Shown here in pieces: positions 22,830 to 34,413 of a stretch of DNA of 64,000 bases. The translations under genes were made by a program, and so were the position numbers. The DNA is from Artemia franciscana (Eukaryota; Arthropoda; Branchiopoda; Anostraca; Artemiidae). The stretch covers positions 7,775,047-7,839,046 of the forward strand of contig NC_088881.1 in NCBI RefSeq assembly GCF_032884065.1, given 5' to 3'. The notes beneath the pieces were generated by a model, which saw nothing but the letters and a program-made list of their open reading frames with translations, made no database searches and was not told where the DNA came from. Numbering within the stretch: position 1 is the stretch's first letter; each line of letters starts with the position of its first letter.

Positions 22830-23205
22830 ATAAATACCAAAATCAGAAGGAGCCTCAACAAGCTCGGGTAAGGGTGAGGCAATAGCAAGTACAACTTGAT
22901 AACCTTAGTAGGAATATCATCTGGACCTGACGAGGAAGTGCCTTGTAGGGTAGAGCCAAACCTACATATTTTGAACACATTTAAGGGCTCAATTCTCGTT
23001 TATTTCAAAAAGCCGGGCCCAAATAGGGCTTGTAATCCGGATCAGAAGGCGCTAGAAAATTAAATGCAACAGTGGTTTTCCCAAAAGCAGAGAAATAAGC
23101 CGTTAGCTGACTTGACTCAATAATATCTCTACCGGATATAAGCTGACCCTTGATTAAAAAGGTGGATCTATAGCAAAATATTGGGGGGGGACATGACAAG
23201 AGCAC
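22830..23205 (-). pseudogene. LINE reverse-transcriptase N-terminal fragment, decayed
   Basis: On the minus strand one frame (23205-23005) reads SGRDIIESSQLTAYFSAFG. After a stop and a frameshift, near 22920-22840, comes GPDDIPTKVIKLYLLLP. The latter matches the conserved entry of LINE RT domains (GPDGIPxxVLK followed by a hydrophobic helix). The preceding segment fits the region between EN and RT. No catalytic motif remains. It lies between two foldback repeat fragments. The assignment rests on the GPDDIPTKV motif and is moderate. Confidence 0.45.
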
Positions 23206-23249
23206 CGAAAATTGACCAAATTGACAAATTTATTTTAAAGAAAGAGTAA

Positions 23250-24127
23250 AAGTGAAAAAAAAAAAACAAGGAACTAGGGCACCAGAAAATTATCTCTCTA
23301 TGGAGGAATTTATCATGAAAGAAGAAAATTTCCATGAAGGGGCCGAAGTATTTTCTAGCATTATTTAAAGCACAATGAGGAAATAAATCAAAAAAGTTTT
23401 TTTTCAGTTGGAAGTAAGGAGGAGCATAAAAAGCTAAGACGAACAGATATTATTACGCATATAAGGGGGCTCGTCTCCTCCACAATACCTCACTCTTTAC
23501 GCTAAAATATTTTTAGTAATTTCAACTATTTATTCTACGGCCTTTGTGATTCAGGGGCATTCTTAAAGAATTTGGACAAAATTCAAGCTTTAGTTTAAAG
23601 AGCGAGGGATTGACGATGGGGTAAACCCCTTCATATACATAATAAAAATATACAAATATAGAAGTTTGTTACGAAAGTTAATTCGTAAGTTATGTGTATT
23701 TATTACTAATAAAAACGTTCGTAAAAAAAAAAGAGTTCTAGTTGCCTTTTAAGTAGCCAAAAATTGGACTAGGCCTCCTCCCCCACTCCTTTTTCTTACC
23801 AAAATCGTCCAATCAGAACTATGAGAAAGCTATTTGGCAAAAAAAGAAAATTATTTGCAAATTTCGTTTTAATTATCCATGTGCGGTGAGCCAAAATCAT
23901 ATAAAACTTAAGACGAACAGAAATTATCCGTATATGAAAGGGGTCGTCCCCCCTCAACTCCTCATTCTTTACGTTAAAGTTTTTTATTATTTTAAAAAGT
24001 AGAGTTGCGAAAAAGTCAAACTTTGGCGTAAAGAGTGAGGTGTCGAGGAGGGGGCAACCCCTTTCATATACGGAATAATTTATGTCCCTTTTAAGTTTTA
24101 ATGTCGCTCCTTACTTTCAGTTGAAAA
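23250..24127 (-). repeat. Foldback repeat family, proximal part with inverted repeat
   Basis: In reverse orientation it starts in the middle tract (GAGGAATTTATCATGAAAG), passes the CTCACTCTTTACGCTAAAAT / AAAGAGCGAGGGATTG pair, and ends with an inverted repeat at about 23898-24125 whose left arm is slightly shortened. The distal tract is missing. Confidence 0.65.
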
Positions 24128-24359
24128 AAAATTCTTTTTTTTTTATTGGAAAAAAGCCAAGACAGATAGTCAGAATGAGAGGTGAAGCTGGCATAAGCCC
24201 TTTTCAGGATTGTATAAAAATGAAAGTCATTTTCACTTGTTGATGCATAGCCAATCATCCATCCATCCTAGAGCAGAGCTAAGATAGACAGTCATAGAAC
24301 TAAGACATGAGCCAGATTTTTGGCTTGGCTCATGACGGACAATATTCGCTAAAGCCGCT

Positions 24360-25268
24360 CAGTTAGAAGTAGTTCAACTAAGATATTTTAAGAGAATGTT
24401 AGGCTTAAAGGATTCATTTAGTTCACTGGGTATTGAAAGGAGATTTGGGGCTTTTCACTTTAAGGAGTGGTAGATTGGTTAAAATGGTGAAATATTGGGA
24501 GAAAATAATTAGACTACCTAGAGTTCGGCTTTTTAAGTCAGCGTATTCGGAGAGTTTGAAGGACGGTAGGCGAATTTCGTGGGCAAATCAGGTCAAGAAA
24601 ATACTGGACATTTCGGGCCTTTCAGAGATGTGGAATGAAGGTAAAGTACCGGTGGATGGAAGCGTTTCAGTATGGAAGGAAGTTCAGCAAATCCTAAACG
24701 ACCAAGAAATCCAAGAGTGGCAAACTCATAAGGGCCAATCGGTGTCTTTGAGGTTTTACTCCCAAGCTAAAGAGTGTTGGGGAGAGGAAGTTTATTTTAA
24801 ATTTGGGTTGAGTAGCGAGGACTTGAAGAATTTGTTGATGCTAAGAGGAGTTTAAATTTAGGTATCAGAAGAAAATATTTGGGAAAGTTCAGGCAGGAGG
24901 CAGGCCCCTACTTTTGCCCTATGTGTGTCGGGGGGAATTAAAATTTAGTTCATTTTGTATCCGAGTGTGAAGAGCTGTCGGAGTAACGGAAGGAATGTTT
25001 TGGACAAGTGTTGGGGAGTGAATGCTGGTTAAAGGAGCGAAAGGCTGAGAGGAATGGAAATGCTATTAAACAGTTGTGTAAGTTTCTTCGGTTAGGGATT
25101 AAGCATAGGGAATCATGTTTAAGGAGTGTTTCTGAATTCATAAAGTGTTTGAAAGTTTGTTTGCTTGTTTAAATTGTTTTTCAAGGTGTTTGCTTGTTTA
25201 AGTTGTTTGTAATTAGGTGCTTGTTTAATGTGTTTGTTATGGCCTGCAAACTTTTTTTGCAAATAAAT
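24360..25268 (+). pseudogene. 5'-truncated LINE, C-terminal region with zinc-finger-like motif
   Basis: Coding resemblance to the minus-strand LINE at 34414-36347 starts with LEVVQLRYFKRMLGLKDSF, shifts frame near 24435, and continues in the open frame 24433-24855 (GDLGLFTLRSGRLVKMVKYW). The downstream part has CPMCVGG, then a stop, HFVSECEEL and a Leu-rich tail, matching CPMCGSQDESLIHFLCEC of the other copy. It ends in a pentanucleotide tail, AAATAAATCTTATCTTATC, at about 25258-25277. Only the part after the RT palm is present, typical of 5' truncation during target-primed insertion. Frameshift and stops make it inactive. Confidence 0.7.
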
Positions 25269-25489
25269 CTTATCTTATCTATCGACTGGAATAGCATGGG
25301 AAACGGGGTACTAATTTTGCTTGAACTCACAGGCAAACAAGCAACACCTAATAGGCTTGCCCTCTTAGAGTCTCAGGCGGACTACCGTATTTTAGGATGG
25401 ACACCTGAACGACTCGTCCCCTGGACGGGCAGCTGAACGGGGAGATTTATAGTTATCCAAGTGTTTTTTTTCTTAGTTATCAATTCTTT
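25269..25489. other. Short unannotated stretch
   Basis: Sequence between the LINE tail and a foldback-family fragment. No gene or repeat recognised. Confidence 0.3.
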
Positions 25490-25600
25490 CACGCATATTG
25501 ACCAAAATGGCCATCCCAAAATTTTTCTCGGACAATTTTGGAGAAAAAGAGGCGTGAGAGGGGGGCTAGTTACCCTCCAGTATTTTAGGTCACTTAAAAG
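25490..25600 (+). repeat. Small fragment of the foldback repeat family
   Basis: The run AAATGGCCATCCCAAAATTT to TACCCTCCAGTATTTTAGG, then GTCACTTAAAAG, matches the middle tract of the family (compare 18117-18210). About 110 bases are present. Confidence 0.5.
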
Positions 25601-25935
25601 CTCCATTTTTCTTAGAAGAAGAAAGTATGGAACTTTACACTTTTTTAAAGTTATTTGCAGGGCTCTTTTTTGAATGGGTACAAAGTTATGTGTCTCATTC
25701 CAGGAGATTCTAGGGTGCCCAATCAGACGAATAGATTTGAGATAAGGGCGGAAAAAGGCAAGTATAATTCCCAAAGGAGTTGGGGAGTTGGGAAACCAAA
25801 TATATTTGGGAGCTTAAGAGGAGATATAGACACATTAGCCTTATGGATAATACCTTTAACCTGAACATTATATTTTAGATTAGAAGAAACTATAATATCA
25901 AGAAATTTAGAAAAATACGGAACTTAAGAGAATTT
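25595..25935 (-). pseudogene. LINE C-terminal fragment, frameshifted
   Basis: Minus-strand reading gives SKFLDIIVSSNLKYNVQVKG, IIHKANVSISPLKLPNIFG and PTPQLLWELYLPFSAL, then a stop and shift, and FVPIQKRALQITLKKCKV in another frame. This follows the standard LINE pattern after the RT palm (lGi.vssdLkw..hv..i..KA, then phase with l...fi.p, then iQkRal). The element type is CR1- or Jockey-like by resemblance. Both ends are truncated. Confidence 0.55.
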
Positions 25936-26202
25936 GAAAGAAAAAGCAACCATCTGGCCATTTGACATCCTATTTCTCTTATTAGTGCTTTCATTGATTT
26001 CCCATAGATGCCCTTTTCAACAAAATTACCAAGTAAGGGCAATTTTCACGAATATGGAAGAGGAATTTCATAGCCCCACAAAAGAAAGAGGGAAAGCACC
26101 ATTTTGAAAGCGTTCCCTCTATAAAACCGAACTTTCTATTCTTCAAAGTCAAGCTTTTTAAGCAATAAGAAGTGTTTTCTGTGTCACATAATATTTCTTT
26201 CG
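25936..26202. other. Unannotated stretch before transposon copy A
   Basis: No gene recognised. Similarity to the right-hand pogo copy begins sharply at TAGCGAAAGTTTAAG (26203). Confidence 0.3.
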
Positions 26203-27506
26203 TAGCGAAAGTTTAAGTAGATTAAGAAGCAAGTTAAAACACGTTTTGTAAATTCTATGCGGTAAGTTGTTTTTTGGTGCTTTAAAACTAGATTTTATCC
26301 AGATGGAAAATGGAAAAAGTCAATCCTTAACATAAAGGTATGAGAGGACTCATTATCTCAACGTGATCATCTGCAACTTAGCAACAATGATGGGTGCATA
26401 TTTGACGCCATCTATGGTAATAACTGATCAGCAATTTTTTTACTCAAAAGAGGGGGCAAGCCCACGTTCGCCATCAAAAACCAGCCCTGGTTCGCCACTC
26501 TTAGGAATGGCGAACCAGGGCCTGGCGAACCTGGACGGTCGAATTCTCACAATAAACCGACTAAGTCTATCTTCTTTTTTTTACCTAACCGGGAAGTAAA
26601 TGCTGTGATTTTTGTTCAAATGACCTTTCTTCTTCTTATACTTTTTGACCAACGGTCGGTACTATCAACCCCGAGAAAAAATACAAGAGTTGATATTCCT
26701 GAATCAGCTTCAGATGACGATTCCTCCTCCCTCGGCAGCTGTTTTCCCAAACATGTTTTAAGTTTTGGGCTGCTATGGTGGTTGTGACGGAAGCACCAAC
26801 CATGAAAAAAAACTGATCGTTCCAAGTTGTGCTTTTCCTTTCGTTCAATGTGTGGGACTGTAAGTCCTCAATCGAGGATTTTCAAGAATTTCGATTTCAA
26901 TGGTGTTTAATTTCCATTTGACATACTTTTTGAGGTGTTTCTGGCTTCTTTTGAAGTTCTCAAAAATGTGTCTCAATAACGACAATTTATTGTTCTTTAA
27001 AATATTTATTCTTTAAAATAGCTATTATTTTGTATCAGCATTCATTCGGAAATATTTAATACGGTTCTTACAGCATACATTTTAAGATTACGTTGAAAAT
27101 AAGTCATGTTTCACTCTTTACTAAGCTGTAGCTAGGGCTGCACTGATGATTAGAGAAACACTAACCACCAGTATTCTGCTCAAACCTATCTGTTTATAAA
27201 ACCAGACGTGATTCATGCACCAAGGAGATTCCTTAGATATGTAAAAACGCGATTCTTCACTTTTCTGTGAGCAAGGAGACAAAAGAAAATAGCGTTTCTT
27301 CTCAATCATTTACCGATTTTTGTTCAAACCAGAGATTCGTTGTTTCTTTCTCTTGCTTCCTCTATGGGATATAAAGCCAAAATTCAACCTAGATTAAACT
27401 GTTTACATATCACATTAGGAGAAAATCATCACAATGTCAAAGGAAAGGGTAGTTAGATGATGGCTTATAAAAATAATACTGCTGAATGTCTGAAAATTTT
27501 ACATAT

Positions 27507-27879
<373 letters not shown>

Positions 27880-28031
27880 CCCTAGTTCTTCCTTGTTAGA
27901 CTGCACTAGACAAACAAGGGAGTATCTCATGTAATTCAGCCTGGATTTCTCTCCCTTAGTTATCGGGAAATCAAATAGTTTGGTGGGAAAAAAGAAAAAT
28001 TTAATCATTCAGCTTACTTTTTTCAGGTAAA

Positions 28032-28825
28032 ATGGTGCGAAAAACTAAGCAGGTTAAAGAAAGGAAAAAGGGTGCTGTGGATCCTGAAGTGGTTCAAGCA
28101 GCTGTCATTGAAGTGTTAGTAAAAAAACAAAAAACGATTACATCAGTGAAAAAGTATGGAATACCACAGGGAACTCTAAGGGGATATGTTACAAAAGCTG
28201 CGAAACAGAACATGGAAACTGAGCTTCAACCTCTCTCATTTTTTTCCCCAGCTTACGTCACAAGAAAAATCTTCACAGAAGAACAGGAAAATGCCCTTGC
28301 CAGGTACTTGAAACTTGTTTGCCAGATGCATTATGGCTTAACGCCGCTTGAAGTGCGGCAACTTGCCTACAGATACGCTCTCGCGAAAGAAATTGCTATT
28401 CCAGAGTCATGGTCTTGCAACGAAAATCAAAATGCCGCCGGGGAAGACTGGTATCGGGGTTTTATGGCACGACACTCGCAACTAGCTGTCAAAGTGCCTG
28501 AAGCAACAAGTCTTGGCCGTGCAACTGCTTTCAATCGTGTGACAGTTGGAAAATTTTTTGAGAAACTTGGTGAAGTGTACAGGCACCACAGATTTACTGC
28601 CCAAAATATTTGGAATGTTGATGAAAATGGACTATCAACTGTCCACAAGCCGGGAAAAATTGTTGCAGTAAAAGGACAGAGACAGGTTGGCAAGGTTACT
28701 TCTGCAGAAAGAGGACAGAATGTTACTATGTGCGTTTGTGTCAATGCCATGGGTAATAGCGTCCCTCCAATGCTCATTTTCCCTCGCAAAAAATGCCCTG
28801 AAATTCTGCTGAAAGGAGCGCCACC
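28032..28825 (+). pseudogene. pogo/Tigger-like transposase, 3'-truncated (copy A)
   Basis: An open frame from ATG at 28032 codes for about 265 transposase residues. An N-terminal basic helix-turn-helix (VKKYGIPQGTLRGYVTKA) fits the pipsqueak-type DNA-binding domain. A second DNA-binding segment with GEDWYRGFMARHSQL fits the CENP-B-type domain. The start of the DDE catalytic domain has NIWNVDENGLSTVHKPGKIV with the first Asp. The frame is uninterrupted up to the break at 28825; the 38 codons that follow in the open frame come from the adjoining repeat. The second and third catalytic Asp are missing, so the protein could bind DNA but not cut it. Confidence 0.82.
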
Positions 28826-29361
28826 TGTTTACACCCATAGCTCTTATATTAGGGCCGTATCCAGGATATTTTTTTTTCTTTTTTTTTTCTTTTTTACAGA
28901 AAGATCTTTTCTGGAAAGGGGAAGTGTACAAAAACTTTAAAAAGCGCATCAAAAGTACGTTTATATTCATTTTGTTACGTTTTAACGAGTCGGAAAAGTA
29001 TTTCTGTGGGAGGAGGAGTTGAACCCCGAAACGTTCCTCTTGATACGGCCTTGCTTATAATATTAGAAAATTGTCCAGTTTACGGTGACAGGAAAACCAA
29101 AATAACTAAACAATTTCCTCTTTTTTATTCAGTTCGAATGGGAATCAACGAGCGACATGGGCTCGTCGAATAGATCTCCGAAAAATTATTATTTCCGATT
29201 ACATGATTAAGGATCATTCTTCGGAGACAGTTAGGAAAATCCTCCAGAAAGAAGCGTTGGACATGAATAGCCGCTTGTAGTCTGGATATTCTTACAAAGA
29301 ATATAAGTTATATAGTAGTGCAAATTTTGAAGTTATTTGACGGTAAACTTAGTAGACAATA
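28826..29361 (+). repeat. Left part of a duplicated host segment, split by transposon copy B
   Basis: From GCTCTTATATTAGGGCCGTA (28842) to GGTAAACTTAGTAGACAATA (29361) this matches the reverse complement of 36637-37150. The matching segment continues after the transposon at 33405. It includes an exon-like open frame ending at 29280. Confidence 0.75.
29133..29280 (+). other. Exon-like open frame, duplicated at 36717-36864
   Basis: After a good acceptor-like TTTTTTATTCAG, 49 codons run to TAG at 29278-29280 (NQRATWARRIDLRKIIISDY and ETVRKILQKEALDMN). The copy at 36864-36717 (minus) keeps the frame, with several amino-acid changes. It could be the last exon of an unidentified gene or part of an unknown repeat. 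I do not recognise the protein. Confidence 0.3.
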
Positions 29362-29733
29362 GGGGAGACCGGCCCATATTCGCCACTTTTTTCGTTCTTT
29401 ATTTATTGTAACCACAGTTTTCGACTTAAAATAATTCTGAAAGTCCTGGAATATAGGCTTATTTATGGGGTATCTAGGAAAAAAATCCCCAGCAGTCAAT
29501 CTTTTTCGATGCAGCGAAAAAGAGCCACAGTGAGATTCTCCAAAGATGGCTAACCTGGACCAACCTGGTTCACGTTCACCACACATTAGCCCACGTTCGC
29601 CACCATCTTGCATCATGGTTATCAAAGCATCTATTGCTCTAAATGTAGCGTTAGAATAGATGTTTATGTATAGTTATTTCAGACATTTATTTTTCATGCA
29701 GCTACAAAAGGAATTGGGTATAGGATAATTCAC

Positions 29734-31712
29734 TTAACCCATCTTGTATACTGAAAGGTCCACACCAAACTTCAGCCGTTCAGCAAGTCTTGAAGTTCCG
29801 CCTGATATTGAGGATTTTCCTAATCTGGTTACAACCTCGGACTTCAAGACGCAAGATTCCTCTTCAGTCAGCACGAACTTGCTCATTTCTACACACTTCA
29901 AGAATTTAACACCGAAGCTCATCTGGATATTCCTTTAAAACTTTCGCAGCATAAAAATGCTTGCCACTCTTTTTACCTACAAGACCAACTAAGATAAAGT
30001 CACCCAATTCTATTGGCCTGCTTCCCAAATCCTCTTCAACTCCTCTTAGATTCAGACTGTTGTCACTATCATCATCAAACTCCATCTCAACATGATTGGA
30101 TTCACTTTCACTCTAGAAATAGTTGCTTGCTTGCTTCTTGTAATTTGGCTTTCTTTGCATTTCCTGTCAGCTTTCAGTTCTTCTTCCTGACGGATTCTTT
30201 CCTTCACTGGGGTGTCAGTCAAGATTTCGGTAGATTTTTTTTTCACTGCACGTCTGATTTGTTTTCTCGGAGAACCTTTTGGGAATGGAGAGATGTCAAC
30301 TAGTTCAGAGAAGCTTTTGTCAGCCAATAGGTCTACATCTGAAGGTAAGCCCAATAGAGATTGGGTAGCGTTGTCACAGTCAGTAAACTGGCTAGCCGCA
30401 TCATCTTTACGGGAACCAGAAACTGGTGATGGAGGTACTAAGACATCCTGGTCCAAAGGATGTGGTCGATCAGAGACATATGAGCTGAGATACTCGTGAT
30501 CTTTGAAAACATTGGGATCGAAAGGGAAAATCCCAGTGCTACGAAAACCGCTTATTATGTTTTCTGGAGTCAGTGCTTTGGGATACGCCTTTCCGCAAAG
30601 CTCGGATACATTGTACATGGAAATAGTCTTGCATTTGTGCTGTGTCATAAAAGTCGCAGATTCCCTGTTGTAGAATGCCTTCAAAGGATACATAACTGAC
30701 CTGTCAAGTGGTTGCAACTTATGCGTTGTGTGTGGAGGCACTGTCAGCATGACAACTCCATTCTCTTTTGCTAACTCAAGCAATTCACTACTGTAACGAC
30801 TAATGTGATTGTCAAGAATTAGAAGCACAGGATTAGCTTTGCTTGGTCTTGCCTGACTGATAAAATGGTTCATCCAAACAAGAAAGAGTTCATTGCACAT
30901 CCAACCCGATGCCGTTTCTGAGCCGTGAGCAATGGTACCTGGTGGCGCTCCTTTCAGCAGAATTTCAGGGCATTTCTTGCGAGGGAAAATGAGCATTGGA
31001 GGGACGCTATTACCCATGGCACTGACACAAACACACATAGTAACATTCTGTCCTCTTTCTGCAGAAGTAACCTTGCCAACCTGTCTCTGTCCTTTTACTG
31101 CAACAATTTTTCCCGGCTTGTGGACAGTTGATAGTCCAGTTTCATCGACATTCCAAATATTTTGGGCAGTAAATCTGTGGCGCCTGTACACTTCACCAAG
31201 TTTCTCAAAAAATTTTCCAACTGTCACACGATTGAAAGCAGTTGCACGGCCAAGACTTGTTGCTTCAGGCGCTCTGACAGCTAGTTGCGAGTGTCGTGCC
31301 ATAAAACCCCGATACCAGTCTTCCCCGGCGGCATTTTGATTTTCGTTGCAATTTCTTTCGCGAGAGCGTATCTGTAGGCAAGTTGCCGCACTTCAAGCGA
31401 CGTTAAGCCATAATGCATCTGGCAAACAAGTTTCAAGTACCTGGCAAGGGCATTTTCCTGTTCTTCTGTGAAGATTTTTCTTGTGACGTAAGCTGGGGAA
31501 AAAAATGAGAGAGGTAGAAGTTCAATTTCCATGTTCTGTTTCTCAGCTTTTGTAACATATCCCCTTAGAGTTCCCCGTGGTATTCCATACTTTTTCGCTG
31601 ATGTAAGCGTTTTTTGTTTTTTTACTAACACTTCAATGACAGCTGCTTGAACCAGTTCAGGATCCACAGCACCCTTTTTCCTTTCTTTAACTGGCTTAGT
31701 TTTTCGCACCAT
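29734..31712 (-). pseudogene. pogo/Tigger-like transposase, nearly complete but frameshifted (copy B)
   Basis: It starts at 31712 with the pipsqueak-type helix-turn-helix. A 22-bp deletion near 31347 (relative to copy A, at a GCA microhomology) shifts the frame. The catalytic domain lies in the frame 31302-30052: NVDETGLSTVHK, LLILDNHISRYSSELLEL and TTHKLQPLDRSVMYPLK, giving Asp, Asp and Asp with 35 residues between the last two. This spacing fits the pogo/Tigger group. Two further shifts occur near 30110 and 29930. Past them are an acidic stretch, GDFILVGLVGKKSGKHFYAA and VKFLKCVEMSKFVLTEEES, ending at 29734. The enzyme would have cut and pasted the element at TA sites in the nucleus. Confidence 0.85.
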
Positions 31713-31863
31713 TTTACCTGAAAAAAGTAAGCTGAATGATTAAATTTTTCTTTTTTCCCACCAAACTATTTGATTTCCCGAGAACTAAGGGAGAGAAATC
31801 CAGGCTGAATTACATGAGATACTCCCTTGTTTGTCTAGTGCAGTCTAACAAGGAAGAACTAGG

Positions 31864-31999
<136 letters not shown>

Positions 32000-33404
32000 A
32001 AAATTTCCAGACATTCAGCAGCATTATTTTTATAAGCCATCATCTAACTACCCTTTCCTTTGAAATTGTGATGATTTTCTCCTAATGTGATATGTAAACA
32101 GTTTAATCTAGGTTGAATTTTGGCTTTATATCCCATAGAGGAAGCAAGAGAAAGAAACAACGAATCTCTGGTTTGAACAAAAATCGGTAAATGATTGAGA
32201 AGAAACGCTATTTTCTTTTGTCTCCTTGCTCACAGAAAAGTGAAGAATCGCGTTTTTACATATCTAAGGAATCTCCTTGGTGCATGAATCACGTCTGGTT
32301 TTATAAACAGATAGGTTTGAGCAGAATACTGGTGGTTAGTGTTTCTCTAATCATCAGTGCAGCCCTAGCTACAGCTTAGTAAAGAGTTAAACACGACTTA
32401 TTTTCAACGTAATCTTAAAATGTATGCTGTAAGAATCGTATTAAATATTTCCGAATGAATGCTGATACAAAATAATAGCTATTTTAAAGAATAAATATTT
32501 TAAAGAACAATAAATTGTCGTTATTGAGACACATTTTTGAAAACTTCAAAAGAAGCCAGAAACACCTCAAAAAGTATGTCAAATGGAAATAAAACACCAT
32601 TGAAATCGAAATTCTTGAAAATCCTCGATTGAGGACTTACAGTCCCACACATTGAACGAAAGGAAAAGCACAACTTGGAACGATCAGTTTTTTTTCATGG
32701 TTGGTGCTTCCGTCACAACCACCATAGCAGCCCAAAACTTAAAACATGTTTGGGAAAACAGCTGCCGAGGGAGGAGGAATCGTCATCTGAAGCTGATTCA
32801 GGAATATCAACTATTGTATTTTTTCTCGGGGTTGATAGTACCGACCGTTGGTCAAAAAGTATAAGAAGAATAAAGGTCATTTGAACAAAAATCACAGCAT
32901 TTACTTCCCGGTTAGGTAAAAAAAAGAAGATAGACTTAGTCGGTTTATTGTGAGAATTCGACCGTCCAGGTTCGCCAGGCCCTGGATCGCCATTCCTAAG
33001 AGTGACGAACCAGGGCTGGTTTTTGATGGCGAACGTGGGCTTGCTCCCTCTTTTGAGTAAAAAAATTGCTGATCAGTTATTACCATAGATGGCGTCAAAT
33101 ATGCACCCATCATTGTTGCTAAGTTGCAGATGATCACGTTGAGATAATGAGTCCTCTCATACCTTTATGTTAAGGATTGACTTTTTCCATTTTCCATCTG
33201 GACAAAATCTAGTTTTAAAGCACCAAAAAACAACTTACCGCATAGAATTTACAAAACGTGTTTTAACTTGCTTCTTAATCTACTTAAACTTTCGCTATTA
33301 GATGGCAGTTCAAACACTAGATTATGGAATTTTCTCCGTGGATGGATTGCAAGTAAAACACAAATGGTGAACCTGGGCTGTGGCGAAGTTGGGCTGGTCT
33401 CCCC

Positions 33405-33694
33405 TACAAGAAAAGGTTATTTTTCAAAATGTAAAAGGAAATTAAATCTAGTGATCAATGGCTATCCTCAGCTCCTCCCTCCATTTGGCACCCCAACCTC
33501 CTACCATAAGCTAAGATACAACAATTGAGAAATGGTTGTACCTATCTTATAAAATTAGAAGAAAAGTAGTTTTGGGGTTGCCCTAGTCATCTGAACTATC
33601 AATATTTTCGTTAGAATTGCTTTAATTCAAATTAATTCGTTTAGCTGTTCACTATCCAGCTGCACAGGGAAACTTTCACGTATTTATTATTTAA
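33405..33694 (+). repeat. Right part of the duplicated host segment
   Basis: From TACAAGAAAAGGTTATTTTT to ACTTTCACGTATTTATTATT this matches the reverse complement of 36348-36637. It resumes exactly where the left part stops at 29361, which proves the transposon boundaries. Confidence 0.8.
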
Positions 33695-34413
33695 CTCTAA
33701 CCTAAATTTTGTAGCTCAGATTCTTGAACTTCTTCAAAAAGGTTAAAATATTTAGAACTTCTTACACAAAAAAGTTACATGTATTTAGTATACGTGTGTA
33801 GTTGTGCCCAATTCGGCCACATGGTCTGTGCTCTAGTCCTCCATGCTCGTTTTGTTAGGAATTTTTATTTAAAATAAATAAATAGAAAAAATGGACTGTA
33901 AAACTTACCCATCACAATGTAACCATCTAAGATTAACTCCATTTTATTTGCCTTTAAATGGTTTCTCCTTCAAAATTTTTCCCCAAAAATTGTATTCGAG
34001 CCGTCTCGGAGAGATGGATCTCGAAATAGTATGTATATTTCTTCTATGACATGTAAAACTCTGCAGTATTTCTAATGAATTTCATTCATATCCCATTCTT
34101 TCTCATTTCATTATTTGAGATGTATTTTTATTTTTTGTTCAAAACTACGAATGCTGCGCTACCTTCCATTTTTGTTTATTTTTACTTGTATGTAATTGTA
34201 TGTATTTACTGGTATGTATGTATGTATTTACTTGTATGCATTGTATATATTACTTGTATGTATTGTATGTATTATACTTGTATGTATGTATATATTGTAT
34301 GTTTTTACTTGTATATTTTGTTTATTTTTACTTGTATGCGTTGAAGCTTATTCTATATTATAGATATTTAGCTCAAAATTAAAATTTAAAATTAACACTA
34401 AAATATAAGATAT
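33695..34413. other. Intergenic stretch with a TGTATGTATTTACT minisatellite
   Basis: No gene was found. At about 34171-34339 there are repeated TTACTTGTATGTA-type units with variable TATG runs. Confidence 0.5.

Noticed and set aside
28826-28940. C-terminal extension of the copy A transposase open frame (Phe-rich)
   Set aside because: The sequence after 28825 belongs to the duplicated host segment and a T-rich tract, so the frame is a chance fusion.
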